Shown: positions 7,422 to 17,319 of the stretch, piece after piece
Numbering within the stretch: position 1 is the first letter of the stretch
Layout of the letters: the number at the start of each line of letters is the position of its first letter
NCBI GenBank assembly: GCA_902546725.1
Contig: CACCLB010000009.1
Coordinates: 26,942 to 90,941, forward strand
DNA from: an uncultured Bacteroidota bacterium
GTDB taxonomy: Bacteria > Bacteroidota > Bacteroidia > Flavobacteriales > Flavobacteriaceae
DNA length: 64,000 nt
Direction of reading: 5' to 3'
Made by a program: the position numbers and the translations under genes
The notes under the pieces: generated by a model
Told to the model about the DNA's origin: nothing
Seen by the model: the letters and a program-made list of their open reading frames with translations, nothing else
Databases searched by the model: none

Positions 7422-7745
7422 TTGTTTAGAAAGTTATTTTTTTCAGCCTTGATCTCTTTAAGCTTTACAATTGTAAATGCTAAGCTAAATTCTTCTCCCT
7501 TAATCACAATTACTTTTCAACAAACACCCAAAGCGGCTTATCAAGACCAGCAATTGCATTTACTAGGTGTTGAGGGTCCAGGTGTGATTGAAGTTTACTC
7601 AATAATTGGAAACAAAATTAAGGAAATTAAAGTGCAAGAACTAGATAATTTTAAATCCTATTTGGAACTTGATTCAGGAAACATGTATATTATCAGGGTA
7701 ACTGTATCCAATAAGGTGTATACCTTAAAAATAGTAACTCCCTAG
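7422..7745 (+). CDS. small secreted protein resembling a stand-alone T9SS C-terminal domain
   Basis: A 107-residue frame with only a TTG start available. Residues 1-20 are a signal peptide (FFSALISLSFTIVNA). The remainder reads like a type IX secretion sorting domain: a beta-rich module with IEVYSIIGNKIKE, then LDSGNMYIIRVTVSNKVYTLKIV, corresponding to the usual VYDxxGKxV and LxxGxYxVKI motifs. These domains normally sit at the end of large secreted proteins. Here there is no cargo in front. It is divergent from the SurA pair and convergent with guaB. Whether it is a secretion substrate or a remnant is unknown. Confidence 0.6.
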   Translation: MFRKLFFSALISLSFTIVNAKLNSSPLITITFQQTPKAAYQDQQLHLLGVEGPGVIEVYSIIGNKIKEIKVQELDNFKSYLELDSGNMYIIRVTVSNKVYTLKIVTP

Positions 7746-7760
7746 GAGATTTATTCCCCT

Positions 7761-9236
<1,476 letters not shown>

Positions 9237-9258
9237 CTAATCTATAATTAATTGCGTA

Positions 9259-9266
9259 CAAATATA
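9259..9266 (-). promoter_or_regulatory. -7 promoter element of guaB
   Basis: TATATTTG on the reverse strand, 22 bases before the ATG. No TTG is seen at the expected 17-23 base spacing. Confidence 0.5.
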
Positions 9267-9297
9267 ACAAATTTTAAGGCTTGTAGGCTAGATTTAT

Positions 9298-11529
9298 TTA
9301 TAAATCAAATTGAAGTCCAGTATAGATTCCTAAAGGATGACCTGGACGAAATCCTGCGGGAACTCTTGAAACTAAGTAAACTTCATCCAAGAGGTTTACG
9401 ATTTGAGCGGTGAGACGCAAATGCTTACTCAAGTGATATTTTGCGGACAAATCCAATATAAAATTTGAGGGGACTTGTTCAACTGTACTCTCATTACCGT
9501 TTGCTGCTTGAGTATTAAAAACCGCATTAAATCTAGAACTGAGGTTTAACTCGTATTTTTTATGCTCTAATCTTGCCGTTAGCGTCCATTGATTTTGCGG
9601 TATATAAGGCACACGGTCTCCTGTGCTGACCACACCCCAAATGTCTTCATTACTTCCAAAATTACTTTGGAAAATTGCATTTGTGAGGGTATAGGCAAAA
9701 GTGATTGGCAATTGTATAGCTGCGTTTTCTGCTGCCAAATTGTAATTTAATAATAGCTCTAGGCCGCTTACATGCACACTACCTGCGTTAAATTGGTCTA
9801 ATGAGCCTGTTCCACCACTAGCCGCTAAATCACTCCCCAACAAATTGGAATAATCGTTAAAAAAACCGATGAATTCTCCACTCAGTCTTCCTTTGGAAAA
9901 CCGCGATCCCAATTCGTAGTTTACACTTTCCTCAGCTTGTTCACCTGGAGCATTTCCTGGGGGCGAAAAGCCTTTGTGGAGTCCGCCAAAAACCGACAGT
10001 TGATTGGAAAAAGTATAGTTAAATCCAATACCGGGGATAAAAGCAGTAATTTGATTTTCTCTAGAACTCAAATCAGAAGAGTTTCTACTGGGATTTGATT
10101 TTCCAAAATCCTTACGTTCTAGTTTGATGAATTCCATTCTTATCCCTGGGGTAAGACTCAGTCCGTTGTATTTAAACTTGTACAATGCATATGTAGCCAA
10201 AGCAGCTGCACTTGAAATTCGATTCCCCTTTGCTCCCTTTGCTCCTTCTGAGGTCAACAACATATCTGCATTTTGAATTCGATAGCCGTCTTCCCATTGA
10301 AAGCGGTCTTCTTCATCGTAATGAAATCGAGCGCCAATTTCTAAGTCGTGAAATATTCCTGATTTACCGTACCAATGATAATCTAACTTTGTCTGCACTC
10401 CCCGTGAAGTATACACGCGATTGTTTGCCTTGACAAATAATGCATCGTCATCTGAATCAGCCAGTCCTTTAAGAACTGCAAAGTGATTTGGATAGCTAGA
10501 GGGCGCAGCTAAAACACTTTCAAGACCCTTTTTCGAATCGTCCACTACTACCCCACTAAGTTTATACCAATTTCTCGAAAAAGTATTGTCGTATACATTG
10601 GTCACAATCTTAAACTGCTCACTCAGGCTGATGCTATGCGTAAGCATAAGCTGAACTTGTCTAGCGTCCATATTATCCTCTTGAGATGCGGCATAGCGAT
10701 CAAAGGGGTTGGTGTTAAAATCACGTTCAGAAATACCTAAATAAGTTTCGTTTGAGAGTTCATCGAATACATGGTATTTGAATTCTAAAGACTGGGGAGT
10801 CTTAGAGTCATCTGCCGACTTAAGACGTACCTTAGCCATCAAATCGGTGATGTCAAAACCGGTATTTTCTCCAGAATTAAGTTTTTTAAAACCGTCAGAG
10901 TTCATGGACAAATACTCAAATAAATAGCTCAAGTTTTGAGTGGACTGCCCTACACTACTGTGTATCTGACTACTGTTAAAACTGCCATAGGACGTTTGAA
11001 ATTTTGCTTTTAAACCCTCTTCTGGTGCTGATGAAGAAAGCATATTGATCACCCCTCCCGTTGTAAATGGGCCGTACTGAACTTGACTGCTTCCTTTTAA
11101 TATTTCTATGGCTTCCATTCGCAATACGGAAGGAAAATAGTATGCTGCTGGAGAACTGTAAGGAGCAGGTGCAATCAACACACCATCCTCCATAAGTGTG
11201 ATCTTAGAGCTTCGCTGAGGAGAGGTTCCCCTTAAGCTAATATTAGGACGCAGACCAAATCCATCTTCTTCGTAAAAATTAACTCCTGGAACTGCCTTTA
11301 GGGCTCTGTTGATGTCGATATATCCAAAACTTTTAAGTTCTTCGCTGGATAAAAAATAAGACGCTCCTGTTCTATTCTTAGCGACAAACTTGTTCCCTAA
11401 TATGGTATTTGCCTTGATGATTACCTCGTCTAATTTTCTAACTGAATCGTTTAATATCTCATTTTCTTGAGCAGTTGCTACACACCATGTCAACAATAAA
11501 AAAGAGATAAATAGGATTCTAAATTGCAT
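9298..11529 (-). CDS. TonB-dependent outer membrane receptor (FecA/siderophore type)
   Basis: A 743-residue protein with signal peptide 1-21 (ending CVATAQ). The plug domain follows at once (about 35-165) with LKAVPGVNFYEEDG, NISLRGTSP and the YGPFTTGGVINM segment, then a 22-strand-type barrel ending in LQFDL. There is no N-terminal carboxypeptidase-like domain, which fits a metal-chelate or siderophore receptor rather than a SusC glycan porin. Energy comes from TonB-ExbBD elsewhere. The upstream region has a -7 box flanked by palindromes that look like Fur sites, so iron repression is likely. The ligand is unknown. Confidence 0.88.
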   Translation of the reverse strand: MQFRILFISFLLLTWCVATAQENEILNDSVRKLDEVIIKANTILGNKFVAKNRTGASYFLSSEELKSFGYIDINRALKAVPGVNFYEEDGFGLRPNISLRGTSPQRSSKITLMEDGVLIAPAPYSSPAAYYFPSVLRMEAIEILKGSSQVQYGPFTTGGVINMLSSSAPEEGLKAKFQTSYGSFNSSQIHSSVGQSTQNLSYLFEYLSMNSDGFKKLNSGENTGFDITDLMAKVRLKSADDSKTPQSLEFKYHVFDELSNETYLGISERDFNTNPFDRYAASQEDNMDARQVQLMLTHSISLSEQFKIVTNVYDNTFSRNWYKLSGVVVDDSKKGLESVLAAPSSYPNHFAVLKGLADSDDDALFVKANNRVYTSRGVQTKLDYHWYGKSGIFHDLEIGARFHYDEEDRFQWEDGYRIQNADMLLTSEGAKGAKGNRISSAAALATYALYKFKYNGLSLTPGIRMEFIKLERKDFGKSNPSRNSSDLSSRENQITAFIPGIGFNYTFSNQLSVFGGLHKGFSPPGNAPGEQAEESVNYELGSRFSKGRLSGEFIGFFNDYSNLLGSDLAASGGTGSLDQFNAGSVHVSGLELLLNYNLAAENAAIQLPITFAYTLTNAIFQSNFGSNEDIWGVVSTGDRVPYIPQNQWTLTARLEHKKYELNLSSRFNAVFNTQAANGNESTVEQVPSNFILDLSAKYHLSKHLRLTAQIVNLLDEVYLVSRVPAGFRPGHPLGIYTGLQFDL

Positions 11530-11563
11530 TCTATATTTATTTAGATCAATTATAAATAGAGTG

Positions 11564-11571
11564 CAAATATA
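11564..11571 (-). promoter_or_regulatory. -7 promoter element of the TonB receptor gene
   Basis: TATATTTG on the reverse strand, 34 bases before the ATG, lying between two AT-rich palindromes. Confidence 0.55.
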
Positions 11572-11598
11572 AACTAGAATTGAAAAAAATAAAACTTA

Positions 11599-11615
11599 TT
11601 TAGAATAATTTTAAA
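11599..11615. promoter_or_regulatory. candidate Fur box upstream of the TonB receptor
   Basis: TTTAGAATAATTTTAAA is a 17-base inverted repeat with arms TTTAGAAT and ATTTTAAA around a central A (one mismatch to perfect symmetry). It closely resembles the 7-1-7 Fur consensus. It sits about 28 bases upstream of the -7 box, where it would cover the -33 region, and it overlaps the stop codon of the upstream lyase gene. A weaker palindrome TATTTAGATCAATTATAAATA lies on the other side of the -7 box, near 11538-11558. Confidence 0.5.
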
Positions 11616-12468
11616 TAAAAATTTTGTGAGAAAAATTATAGACAGATTCAAAGGCAAGATTGCTTAAATTGGCGGGCAATAATTGCTGAGTGGTAAAATA
11701 AGAAATTAGCTTTTCCATAGGTATATTCCCAATCAGTTCATCATGAGCCATTGGACACCCACCACGACCTTTAACAGTTCCGTCAAAACGCTTGCACCCT
11801 GCCAAATATGCAGCATTTACTTTGGCAAACCATTGGTCGGGAAGGGAATGAAAATGCGCTCCAAATTCCAATTTTGGGTAAGCTTTTATCAAGGCTGCAA
11901 ACAACAGATCAATGTCTTCAGTTTTTGCAGAACCTACCGTATCTGAAAGGGAGATTATCTTGATTCCCAGATCTGCGAGCTCCGCTATCCAGTCTTTAAT
12001 AATTGAGGTACTCCAGGGGTCACCATAAGGATTTCCAAATCCCATAGAAAGATATACAACGAGTTCTTTTTTGTGCCTTAAAGTCAGCTCATTAATATGT
12101 TTTAAAACTGTCAAAGACTCTGCAATTGTTTTTCCAGTATTTCGTACTTGAAAATTTTCAGACACAGAGAAAGGATATCCTAAATAATGAATTTTATCGA
12201 ATTTAACTGCCTCCTCTGCCCCTCTCAAGTTGGCAACTATTGTCAAAAGTTTGGTTTGAGTGTCACTAATATCTAAACCTTTGATGACAGCTGCAGTATC
12301 TGCCATTTGTGGAATGGCTTTAGGATTGACAAAACTACCACAGTCCAATGTATGGTAGCCTACCCTTAGGAGCATTTGATAGTAGGCTATTTTCATTGTA
12401 GTACCTATAGGGGTCTGATAGCCTTGAATAGCATCTCGCGGACATTCTATTAACTTAATGGCTTCCAT
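11611..12468 (-). CDS. HMG-CoA lyase family protein
   Basis: A 285-residue TIM-barrel aldolase of the HMG-CoA lyase/isopropylmalate synthase superfamily. Metal and catalytic residues are in place: R11-D12 (ECPRDAIQ), H205 and H207 (GAHFHS), C238 in GRGGCPM and N248 (IGNIP), with spacing almost the same as in human HMG-CoA lyase. That enzyme cleaves HMG-CoA to acetoacetate and acetyl-CoA in leucine breakdown. The N-terminal motif ECPRDAIQGYQ departs from the usual VRDGLQNE, so the substrate may differ. No leucine degradation genes are adjacent. It is followed by the iron-type TonB receptor. Confidence 0.8.
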   Translation of the reverse strand: MEAIKLIECPRDAIQGYQTPIGTTMKIAYYQMLLRVGYHTLDCGSFVNPKAIPQMADTAAVIKGLDISDTQTKLLTIVANLRGAEEAVKFDKIHYLGYPFSVSENFQVRNTGKTIAESLTVLKHINELTLRHKKELVVYLSMGFGNPYGDPWSTSIIKDWIAELADLGIKIISLSDTVGSAKTEDIDLLFAALIKAYPKLEFGAHFHSLPDQWFAKVNAAYLAGCKRFDGTVKGRGGCPMAHDELIGNIPMEKLISYFTTQQLLPANLSNLAFESVYNFSHKIFI

Positions 12469-12492
12469 GGCGATTTAAATCTGACTCTAAAG

Positions 12493-13107
12493 TTAAGGGT
12501 AAAACAACATCAATGCAATCAAGGCTAAAACAATTGCTTGAATTCTATTCCAAAGCTTACTGTCTTTAGTGTGTAAAAGTCTTGTTCCTATTTGATCTGC
12601 AAAAAAAGTGACACTCGAAAATACCAACAGTGCTTGGACAAAAAAAATCATCCCTAAAATGAGAAACTGCCATTGAAATGACCAGCTTTGATGAAATAAA
12701 AATCCAGGAAAAAAACTGATAAAAAATAAACTCACTTTCGGATTGCTTAAATTCATTACAAAGCCAGTTAAAAAGTGGTTTTCACTTTTAGATTTTGGCG
12801 AATATTCTCTCTTCGCAATCCTGCGAAAGCTTGACCAGCTTTTAACAGCGAGAAACAATAGATAAGCCCCCCCAAGAAATTCGAGTATACGCTGGCTTTC
12901 AGGATATTGATTTAGAAAATTTCCTACTCCTAAAATAACCAATAGTGTATGTACCCACAAGCCTGAGCAAAGTCCAAGGCTAACCTTAAAACCACTGAGT
13001 CGGCCTTTGGTCAAACTCGTACTAAATACATACATAATATCTGGACCTGGAAATAGAGTCAAGGCAAAGGATGAGAATGTAAATAGCAAGAGTAAATTAG
13101 AATCCAA
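12493..13107 (-). CDS. LysE-family exporter
   Basis: A 204-residue membrane protein with about six hydrophobic segments. The N terminus has the LysE/RhtB family signature FALTLFPGPDIMYV, and NLSNPKVSLFFISFFPGF is the typical mid-protein motif. The family exports amino acids and related small molecules. The only start possible in frame is TTG, because a stop lies two codons before it. It ends 24 bases before the HMG-CoA lyase-like gene in the same direction and is divergent from the DUF3050 gene with a 36-base shared promoter region. The substrate is unknown. Confidence 0.85.
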   Translation of the reverse strand: MDSNLLLLFTFSSFALTLFPGPDIMYVFSTSLTKGRLSGFKVSLGLCSGLWVHTLLVILGVGNFLNQYPESQRILEFLGGAYLLFLAVKSWSSFRRIAKREYSPKSKSENHFLTGFVMNLSNPKVSLFFISFFPGFLFHQSWSFQWQFLILGMIFFVQALLVFSSVTFFADQIGTRLLHTKDSKLWNRIQAIVLALIALMLFYP

Positions 13108-13124
13108 AAGTTATTTTTAATCGG

Positions 13125-13132
13125 TATATTTG
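13125..13132 (+). promoter_or_regulatory. -7 promoter element of the DUF3050 operon
   Basis: TATATTTG ends 11 bases before the first ATG at 13144. This is very close, so the true start may be one of the Met codons at 13153 or 13156, or the mRNA has almost no leader. Confidence 0.5.
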
Positions 13133-13143
13133 CGCTCAATATA

Positions 13144-13941
13144 ATGTATTTGATGATGATAGAACGAATTGAAAAAGAACTTTATTCTTTAAGAGAAGTA
13201 CTCCAAAGCCACCCAGTTTATTCCAGTATACACACCGCAACAGACATTCGTCTTTTTATGGAACATCATGTTTTTGCGGTTTGGGACTTTATGTCGCTAC
13301 TCAAACAACTGCAAAGTCAATTGAGTTGCAATGAGGTTCCCTGGGTTCCCTCAGGCCATCCGGCAGCATCTCGACTTATAAACGAAATTGTCTGGGGTGA
13401 AGAGTCAGACATCAATAGAAAAGGTGTCCCTATGAGCCATTTTGAGATGTATTTAGAAGCCATGCATTCAATGGGGGCCGATCCAGTTGAAATCAACCGC
13501 CTTCTTCAGCAGTTAAAAGAAGGTCATCATATCGATGCTATTTTGGTGAATTCCCCTTTGCCAAGCCATATTACAAATTTTCTAAAATTTACCTTTGAAG
13601 TAGTTCATACAAAAAAGCCACATATAGTTGCTGCAGTTTTTACTTTTGGAAGGGAAGATCTCATTCCGGACATGTTTATTGAAATAATTAAAAATCTAAA
13701 GCAAACAAATAATTTAGAATTGGCAGATCTAATTTATTATTTTGAACGCCACATTGAAGTTGATGCAGACGAACACGGACCTTTGGCGCTTGAAATGATT
13801 CAACAATTGTGCGGAAAAAATGATGAAAAATGGGCTGAAGCATTGCTATATTCCAAACGAGCATTAAATTTGCGTATTCAATTCTGGGATGGCATACTCC
13901 AGACTATTGAAAACCAAAAGACTCTAACCACAGCTGTGTAA
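13144..13941 (+). CDS. DUF3050 protein, heme-oxygenase-like fold, possible di-iron enzyme
   Basis: A 265-residue all-helical protein of the DUF3050 family, which has no established reaction. It carries repeated carboxylate/histidine groups spaced on long helices: E40-H41-H42, E86-E87-D89, H99 and E101, E171, then E201, H203, D207, E210 and H211 in FERHIEVDADEHGPLALEM. This pattern is like heme-oxygenase-like di-iron oxidases, in which such residues bind two irons and activate oxygen; that reading is inference. It is the first gene of an operon with an M28 peptidase, a TonB receptor and a DUF4249 lipoprotein. Alternative starts are Met4 and Met5. Confidence 0.75.
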   Translation: MYLMMIERIEKELYSLREVLQSHPVYSSIHTATDIRLFMEHHVFAVWDFMSLLKQLQSQLSCNEVPWVPSGHPAASRLINEIVWGEESDINRKGVPMSHFEMYLEAMHSMGADPVEINRLLQQLKEGHHIDAILVNSPLPSHITNFLKFTFEVVHTKKPHIVAAVFTFGREDLIPDMFIEIIKNLKQTNNLELADLIYYFERHIEVDADEHGPLALEMIQQLCGKNDEKWAEALLYSKRALNLRIQFWDGILQTIENQKTLTTAV

Positions 13942-13968
13942 ATATTGCTTATTTTTAAAAAAAACACC

Positions 13969-14946
13969 ATGAAATCATTATTTCTTAATTTGTTATTGTT
14001 TCCTGTTTTAGTAGTTGCCCAAAATCAAATGGATGTCACTGATTTTGCGGCCAGTATCACTGCTAAAGAGCTCAAAGAAAATCTTTATGTCATTGCCTCT
14101 GATTACTTTCAAGGACGAGAAACGGGTTCTTTAGGTCAAAGGCGTGCGGTTGACTTTTTACAGAATTTTTACTCTACTCAAGGTATCGAGGAAGCCAAAG
14201 GTGCCGACAACTACACCCAACCTATGAAATTAAATATCAAAGGGGTAGAAGTTGAAACAGAAAACGTTGCAGCCATCATCAAAGGGTCAAAATTTCCTGA
14301 AGAATACATAGTGATTTCATCTCATTTAGATCATATAGGAATTAAAAATGGTGAAATCAACAACGGAGCTGACGATGACGGCTCGGGAACAGTAGCGCTT
14401 TTAGAAATTGCAGAGGCCTTTAAAATGGCTGCTGATGTTGGTCAAGGCCCAAAAAGATCTCTAATCTTCCTCCATGTTACTGGGGAAGAAAAAGGTTTAC
14501 TAGGCTCCAGTTATTATGCTAACAATCCTTTATATCCTCTGGCACAAACCATGACCAACTTAAATGTGGATATGATAGGCAGAACTGACCCGAAAAGAGA
14601 GGATAAAGACCCTAATTATATTTATTTGATCGGTGCAGACCGCTTGAGCCAAGATTTGCATGATATCTCAGAAGCAACCAACACCAAATACACCCAGTTT
14701 AAGTTGGATTATACTTTTAATGAAGAAAAGGATCCCAATCGTTTTTATTACAGAAGCGATCACTACAATTTTGCTAAGAATAACATCCCAGTCATTTTTT
14801 ATTTTAGTGGAACTCACGAAGATTACCACAAACCGGGAGATACTCCAGATAAAATCATGTACGATCTACTAGCAAAAAGATCCCAACTTATATTCTATAC
14901 GGCTTGGGAACTTGCTAATCGAACTGATAAAATTAGACTTAATTAA
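13969..14946 (+). CDS. M28-family metallopeptidase, secreted
   Basis: A 325-residue protein from the ATG at 13969, which gives a signal peptide ending VLVVAQ; an upstream in-frame TTG at 13945 is less likely. The two-zinc site of M28 aminopeptidases is visible: H119 (SSHLDH), D135 (GADDDGSG), E173-E174 (TGEEKG), D201 (NVDMIG) and H287 (EDYHKPGDT). Such enzymes remove N-terminal residues from peptides in the periplasm. The stop is two bases before the TonB receptor start, suggesting that peptide trimming is linked with uptake by that receptor. Confidence 0.92.
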   Translation: MKSLFLNLLLFPVLVVAQNQMDVTDFAASITAKELKENLYVIASDYFQGRETGSLGQRRAVDFLQNFYSTQGIEEAKGADNYTQPMKLNIKGVEVETENVAAIIKGSKFPEEYIVISSHLDHIGIKNGEINNGADDDGSGTVALLEIAEAFKMAADVGQGPKRSLIFLHVTGEEKGLLGSSYYANNPLYPLAQTMTNLNVDMIGRTDPKREDKDPNYIYLIGADRLSQDLHDISEATNTKYTQFKLDYTFNEEKDPNRFYYRSDHYNFAKNNIPVIFYFSGTHEDYHKPGDTPDKIMYDLLAKRSQLIFYTAWELANRTDKIRLN

Positions 14947-14948
14947 GA

Positions 14949-17318
14949 ATGAAGCAAATACTATACTGCTTCACTTTAATTTTCTTTACTGGCCTTGTTT
15001 ACTGTCAAAAAAACCATGTGCTTAGTGGTTATATCAGTGATGTTGAGACCAATGAAACCCTGATTGGTGTCAATGTAATCTTTAGTGATCTCAAATTAGG
15101 TACAACAACGAATGAATACGGATTTTACTCCATTAGCCTTCCAGAAGGAACACATGAGTTATTGGTCAGCTATCTAGGATTTGAAAACTATTTCGACGAC
15201 ATCACCCTAACCCAAGACCTTAGACTAGATCTCAAGCTGAATCCAGAAACAGAGCTTTTGGATGAAGTCATTGTCAATGAAAATATTGAGAAACTCAACC
15301 TCAAAAGCCCCCAAATGAGTGTGAACACTTTGGCTGTTTCGACCATAAAAAAGATGCCCGCCGTATTGGGTGAAGTCGACATCATCAAATCCATTACCTT
15401 ACTTCCAGGAGTTACCAATGGCGGTGAAGGCTCATCGGGCTTTAATGTAAGAGGTGGTGCTGCAGATCAAAACTTAATCCTGCTTGACGAAGCGATTATA
15501 TTCAATTCTTCTCATCTGTTTGGTTTCTTTTCCGTTTTTAACCCTGATGCCATTAAGGACATCAAACTGTACAAAGGAGGTATTCCGTCCAATTATGGTG
15601 GCAGGGTATCCTCTGTGCTAAACATCTATCAAAAAGATGGAAATAGTAATGATTTTAGAGCCCAAGGAGGATTGGGATTAATTTCGAGCAGACTCCTATT
15701 GGAAGGTCCTATCGAAAAAGAAAAGGGCTCCTTTTTAGTTGGTGGGAGAAGCAGTTATGTACACCTTTTTCTTCCCTTAATAGAAAGTGTAAAAGATAAC
15801 AAAGCTTATTTCTACGACCTCAATACCAAATTGAGCTATAAATTGAACGATAAAAACAATCTTTTTCTTTCAGGTTATTTTGGAAGGGATGTATTTGATA
15901 TCGCTAGTCTTTTCAACAATGCTTTCGGCAATTCTGTGGCCAATTTCAGATGGAATCACTTGTTTTCAAACCGTTTGTTTTCCAATCTGTCCCTTATTTA
16001 TTCTAATTATGACTATGAGCTTAATTTTAGTTTTGCAGATTTTGAATGGAACTCAAGTATAGTAAACTTTAATCTGAAGTATGATTTTAAGCATTATTTG
16101 ACTGAAAAAATAAAACTGGAATACGGTCTGAATAGCATTTATTACAAATTTGACCCTGGTCTTATAGAGCCGACCACTGAGAATTCTCAAATTCAAACGA
16201 ATAAACTAACCGATAAATACGCTCTAGAAAGTGCTCTTTATGCTGGGATCAATTACCAAATTAGTCCCAAGACCAGTCTGCAAGTAGGAGGCAGATTGAG
16301 CAATTTTATACGCTTTGGACAAAAACTCAACAGCTATAAAAACAACAACCCTCTGATTTATAATCCTGCACTAAAGTTATATCGTGGTGCTGAACCAATC
16401 GGTCAGATTGACTACGCTAGATCAAATGTGCTTAAAGACTTTACCTATTTTGAACCGCGTATGGCACTAGCCTATCAAAACAAAGACGATCAATCCTTTA
16501 AATTGAGTTATAATCGCATGGTTCAATACCTCCATCTTATCTCCAATACCAACTCCCCTACTCCCATTGATATTTGGGCGCCAAGCGGAACTTTTATTGA
16601 TCCCCAACTTCTGGACCAGTTTGCTTTGGGATATTTTAAAACCTTAGGGGCTAACCGTTACGATTTAGAATTTGAGGTATTTTATAAGTCCATCCAAAAC
16701 CGATTGGACTATATCGATGGTGCAGAATTAATTGCCAATAACGCAATCGAACAGGTACTGCTTACAGGAGAAGCAAAGACTAAAGGAATGGAACTTTTAC
16801 TCAGAAAAAATGAGGGAAAACTTACCGGCTGGATTGCCTATACCTTATTACGTTCTGAGCAAAGAACCCCAGGCAGAACACCGATAGAAACAGGAATAAA
16901 TAATGGAAACTGGTATTTTACACCTTATGATAAAACTCATGATCTTTCAATAACAACCAACTATGTGCTGAATAAAAAATGGGATTTAAGCGCAAACTTT
17001 TTGTTTCAGACCGGACAACCGATTACCTATCCTGAGGCTCAATTTAAATTCCAAAATTTCTCCATCCCAAATTTTGAACAAAGAAATAGCAGCAGGCTTC
17101 CAAATTATCACCGGCTTGACCTCGCAGCCATTTACACACCAGATCAAAAAGGGAGGCCTTATACTGGCCAATGGGTCTTTAGTGTATTTAATGCCTATAA
17201 CAGACAAAATGCTGCTAACATACGTTTTCAGCAAAACATTGAAACTGGACAGAACGAAGCAATCCGATTGTCAATATTTGGTATCATCCCATCGGTAACT
17301 TATAATTTTAAATTTTAA
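14949..17318 (+). CDS. TonB-dependent receptor with carboxypeptidase-like N domain
   Basis: A 789-residue outer membrane receptor. Signal peptide 1-19 (ending GLVYC), then a carboxypeptidase regulatory-like beta-sandwich at about 22-105 (LSGYISDVETNETLIGVNV, GTTTNEYGFYSI, VSYLGFE). A plug domain follows at about 125-235 with LLPGVTNGGEGSSGFNVRGG, and then a barrel to the C-terminal Phe. This layout is of the type usually paired with DUF4249 lipoproteins rather than SusD. It lies between the M28 peptidase and DUF4249 genes with gaps of two and one bases, so the three should form one unit. The substrate is unknown; a peptide is a reasonable guess. Confidence 0.92.
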   Translation: MKQILYCFTLIFFTGLVYCQKNHVLSGYISDVETNETLIGVNVIFSDLKLGTTTNEYGFYSISLPEGTHELLVSYLGFENYFDDITLTQDLRLDLKLNPETELLDEVIVNENIEKLNLKSPQMSVNTLAVSTIKKMPAVLGEVDIIKSITLLPGVTNGGEGSSGFNVRGGAADQNLILLDEAIIFNSSHLFGFFSVFNPDAIKDIKLYKGGIPSNYGGRVSSVLNIYQKDGNSNDFRAQGGLGLISSRLLLEGPIEKEKGSFLVGGRSSYVHLFLPLIESVKDNKAYFYDLNTKLSYKLNDKNNLFLSGYFGRDVFDIASLFNNAFGNSVANFRWNHLFSNRLFSNLSLIYSNYDYELNFSFADFEWNSSIVNFNLKYDFKHYLTEKIKLEYGLNSIYYKFDPGLIEPTTENSQIQTNKLTDKYALESALYAGINYQISPKTSLQVGGRLSNFIRFGQKLNSYKNNNPLIYNPALKLYRGAEPIGQIDYARSNVLKDFTYFEPRMALAYQNKDDQSFKLSYNRMVQYLHLISNTNSPTPIDIWAPSGTFIDPQLLDQFALGYFKTLGANRYDLEFEVFYKSIQNRLDYIDGAELIANNAIEQVLLTGEAKTKGMELLLRKNEGKLTGWIAYTLLRSEQRTPGRTPIETGINNGNWYFTPYDKTHDLSITTNYVLNKKWDLSANFLFQTGQPITYPEAQFKFQNFSIPNFEQRNSSRLPNYHRLDLAAIYTPDQKGRPYTGQWVFSVFNAYNRQNAANIRFQQNIETGQNEAIRLSIFGIIPSVTYNFKF

Positions 17319-17319
17319 A

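Noticed and set aside
15188..15418. 76-residue reverse frame in the TonB receptor gene
   Set aside because: Antisense shadow in the conserved N-terminal and plug region.
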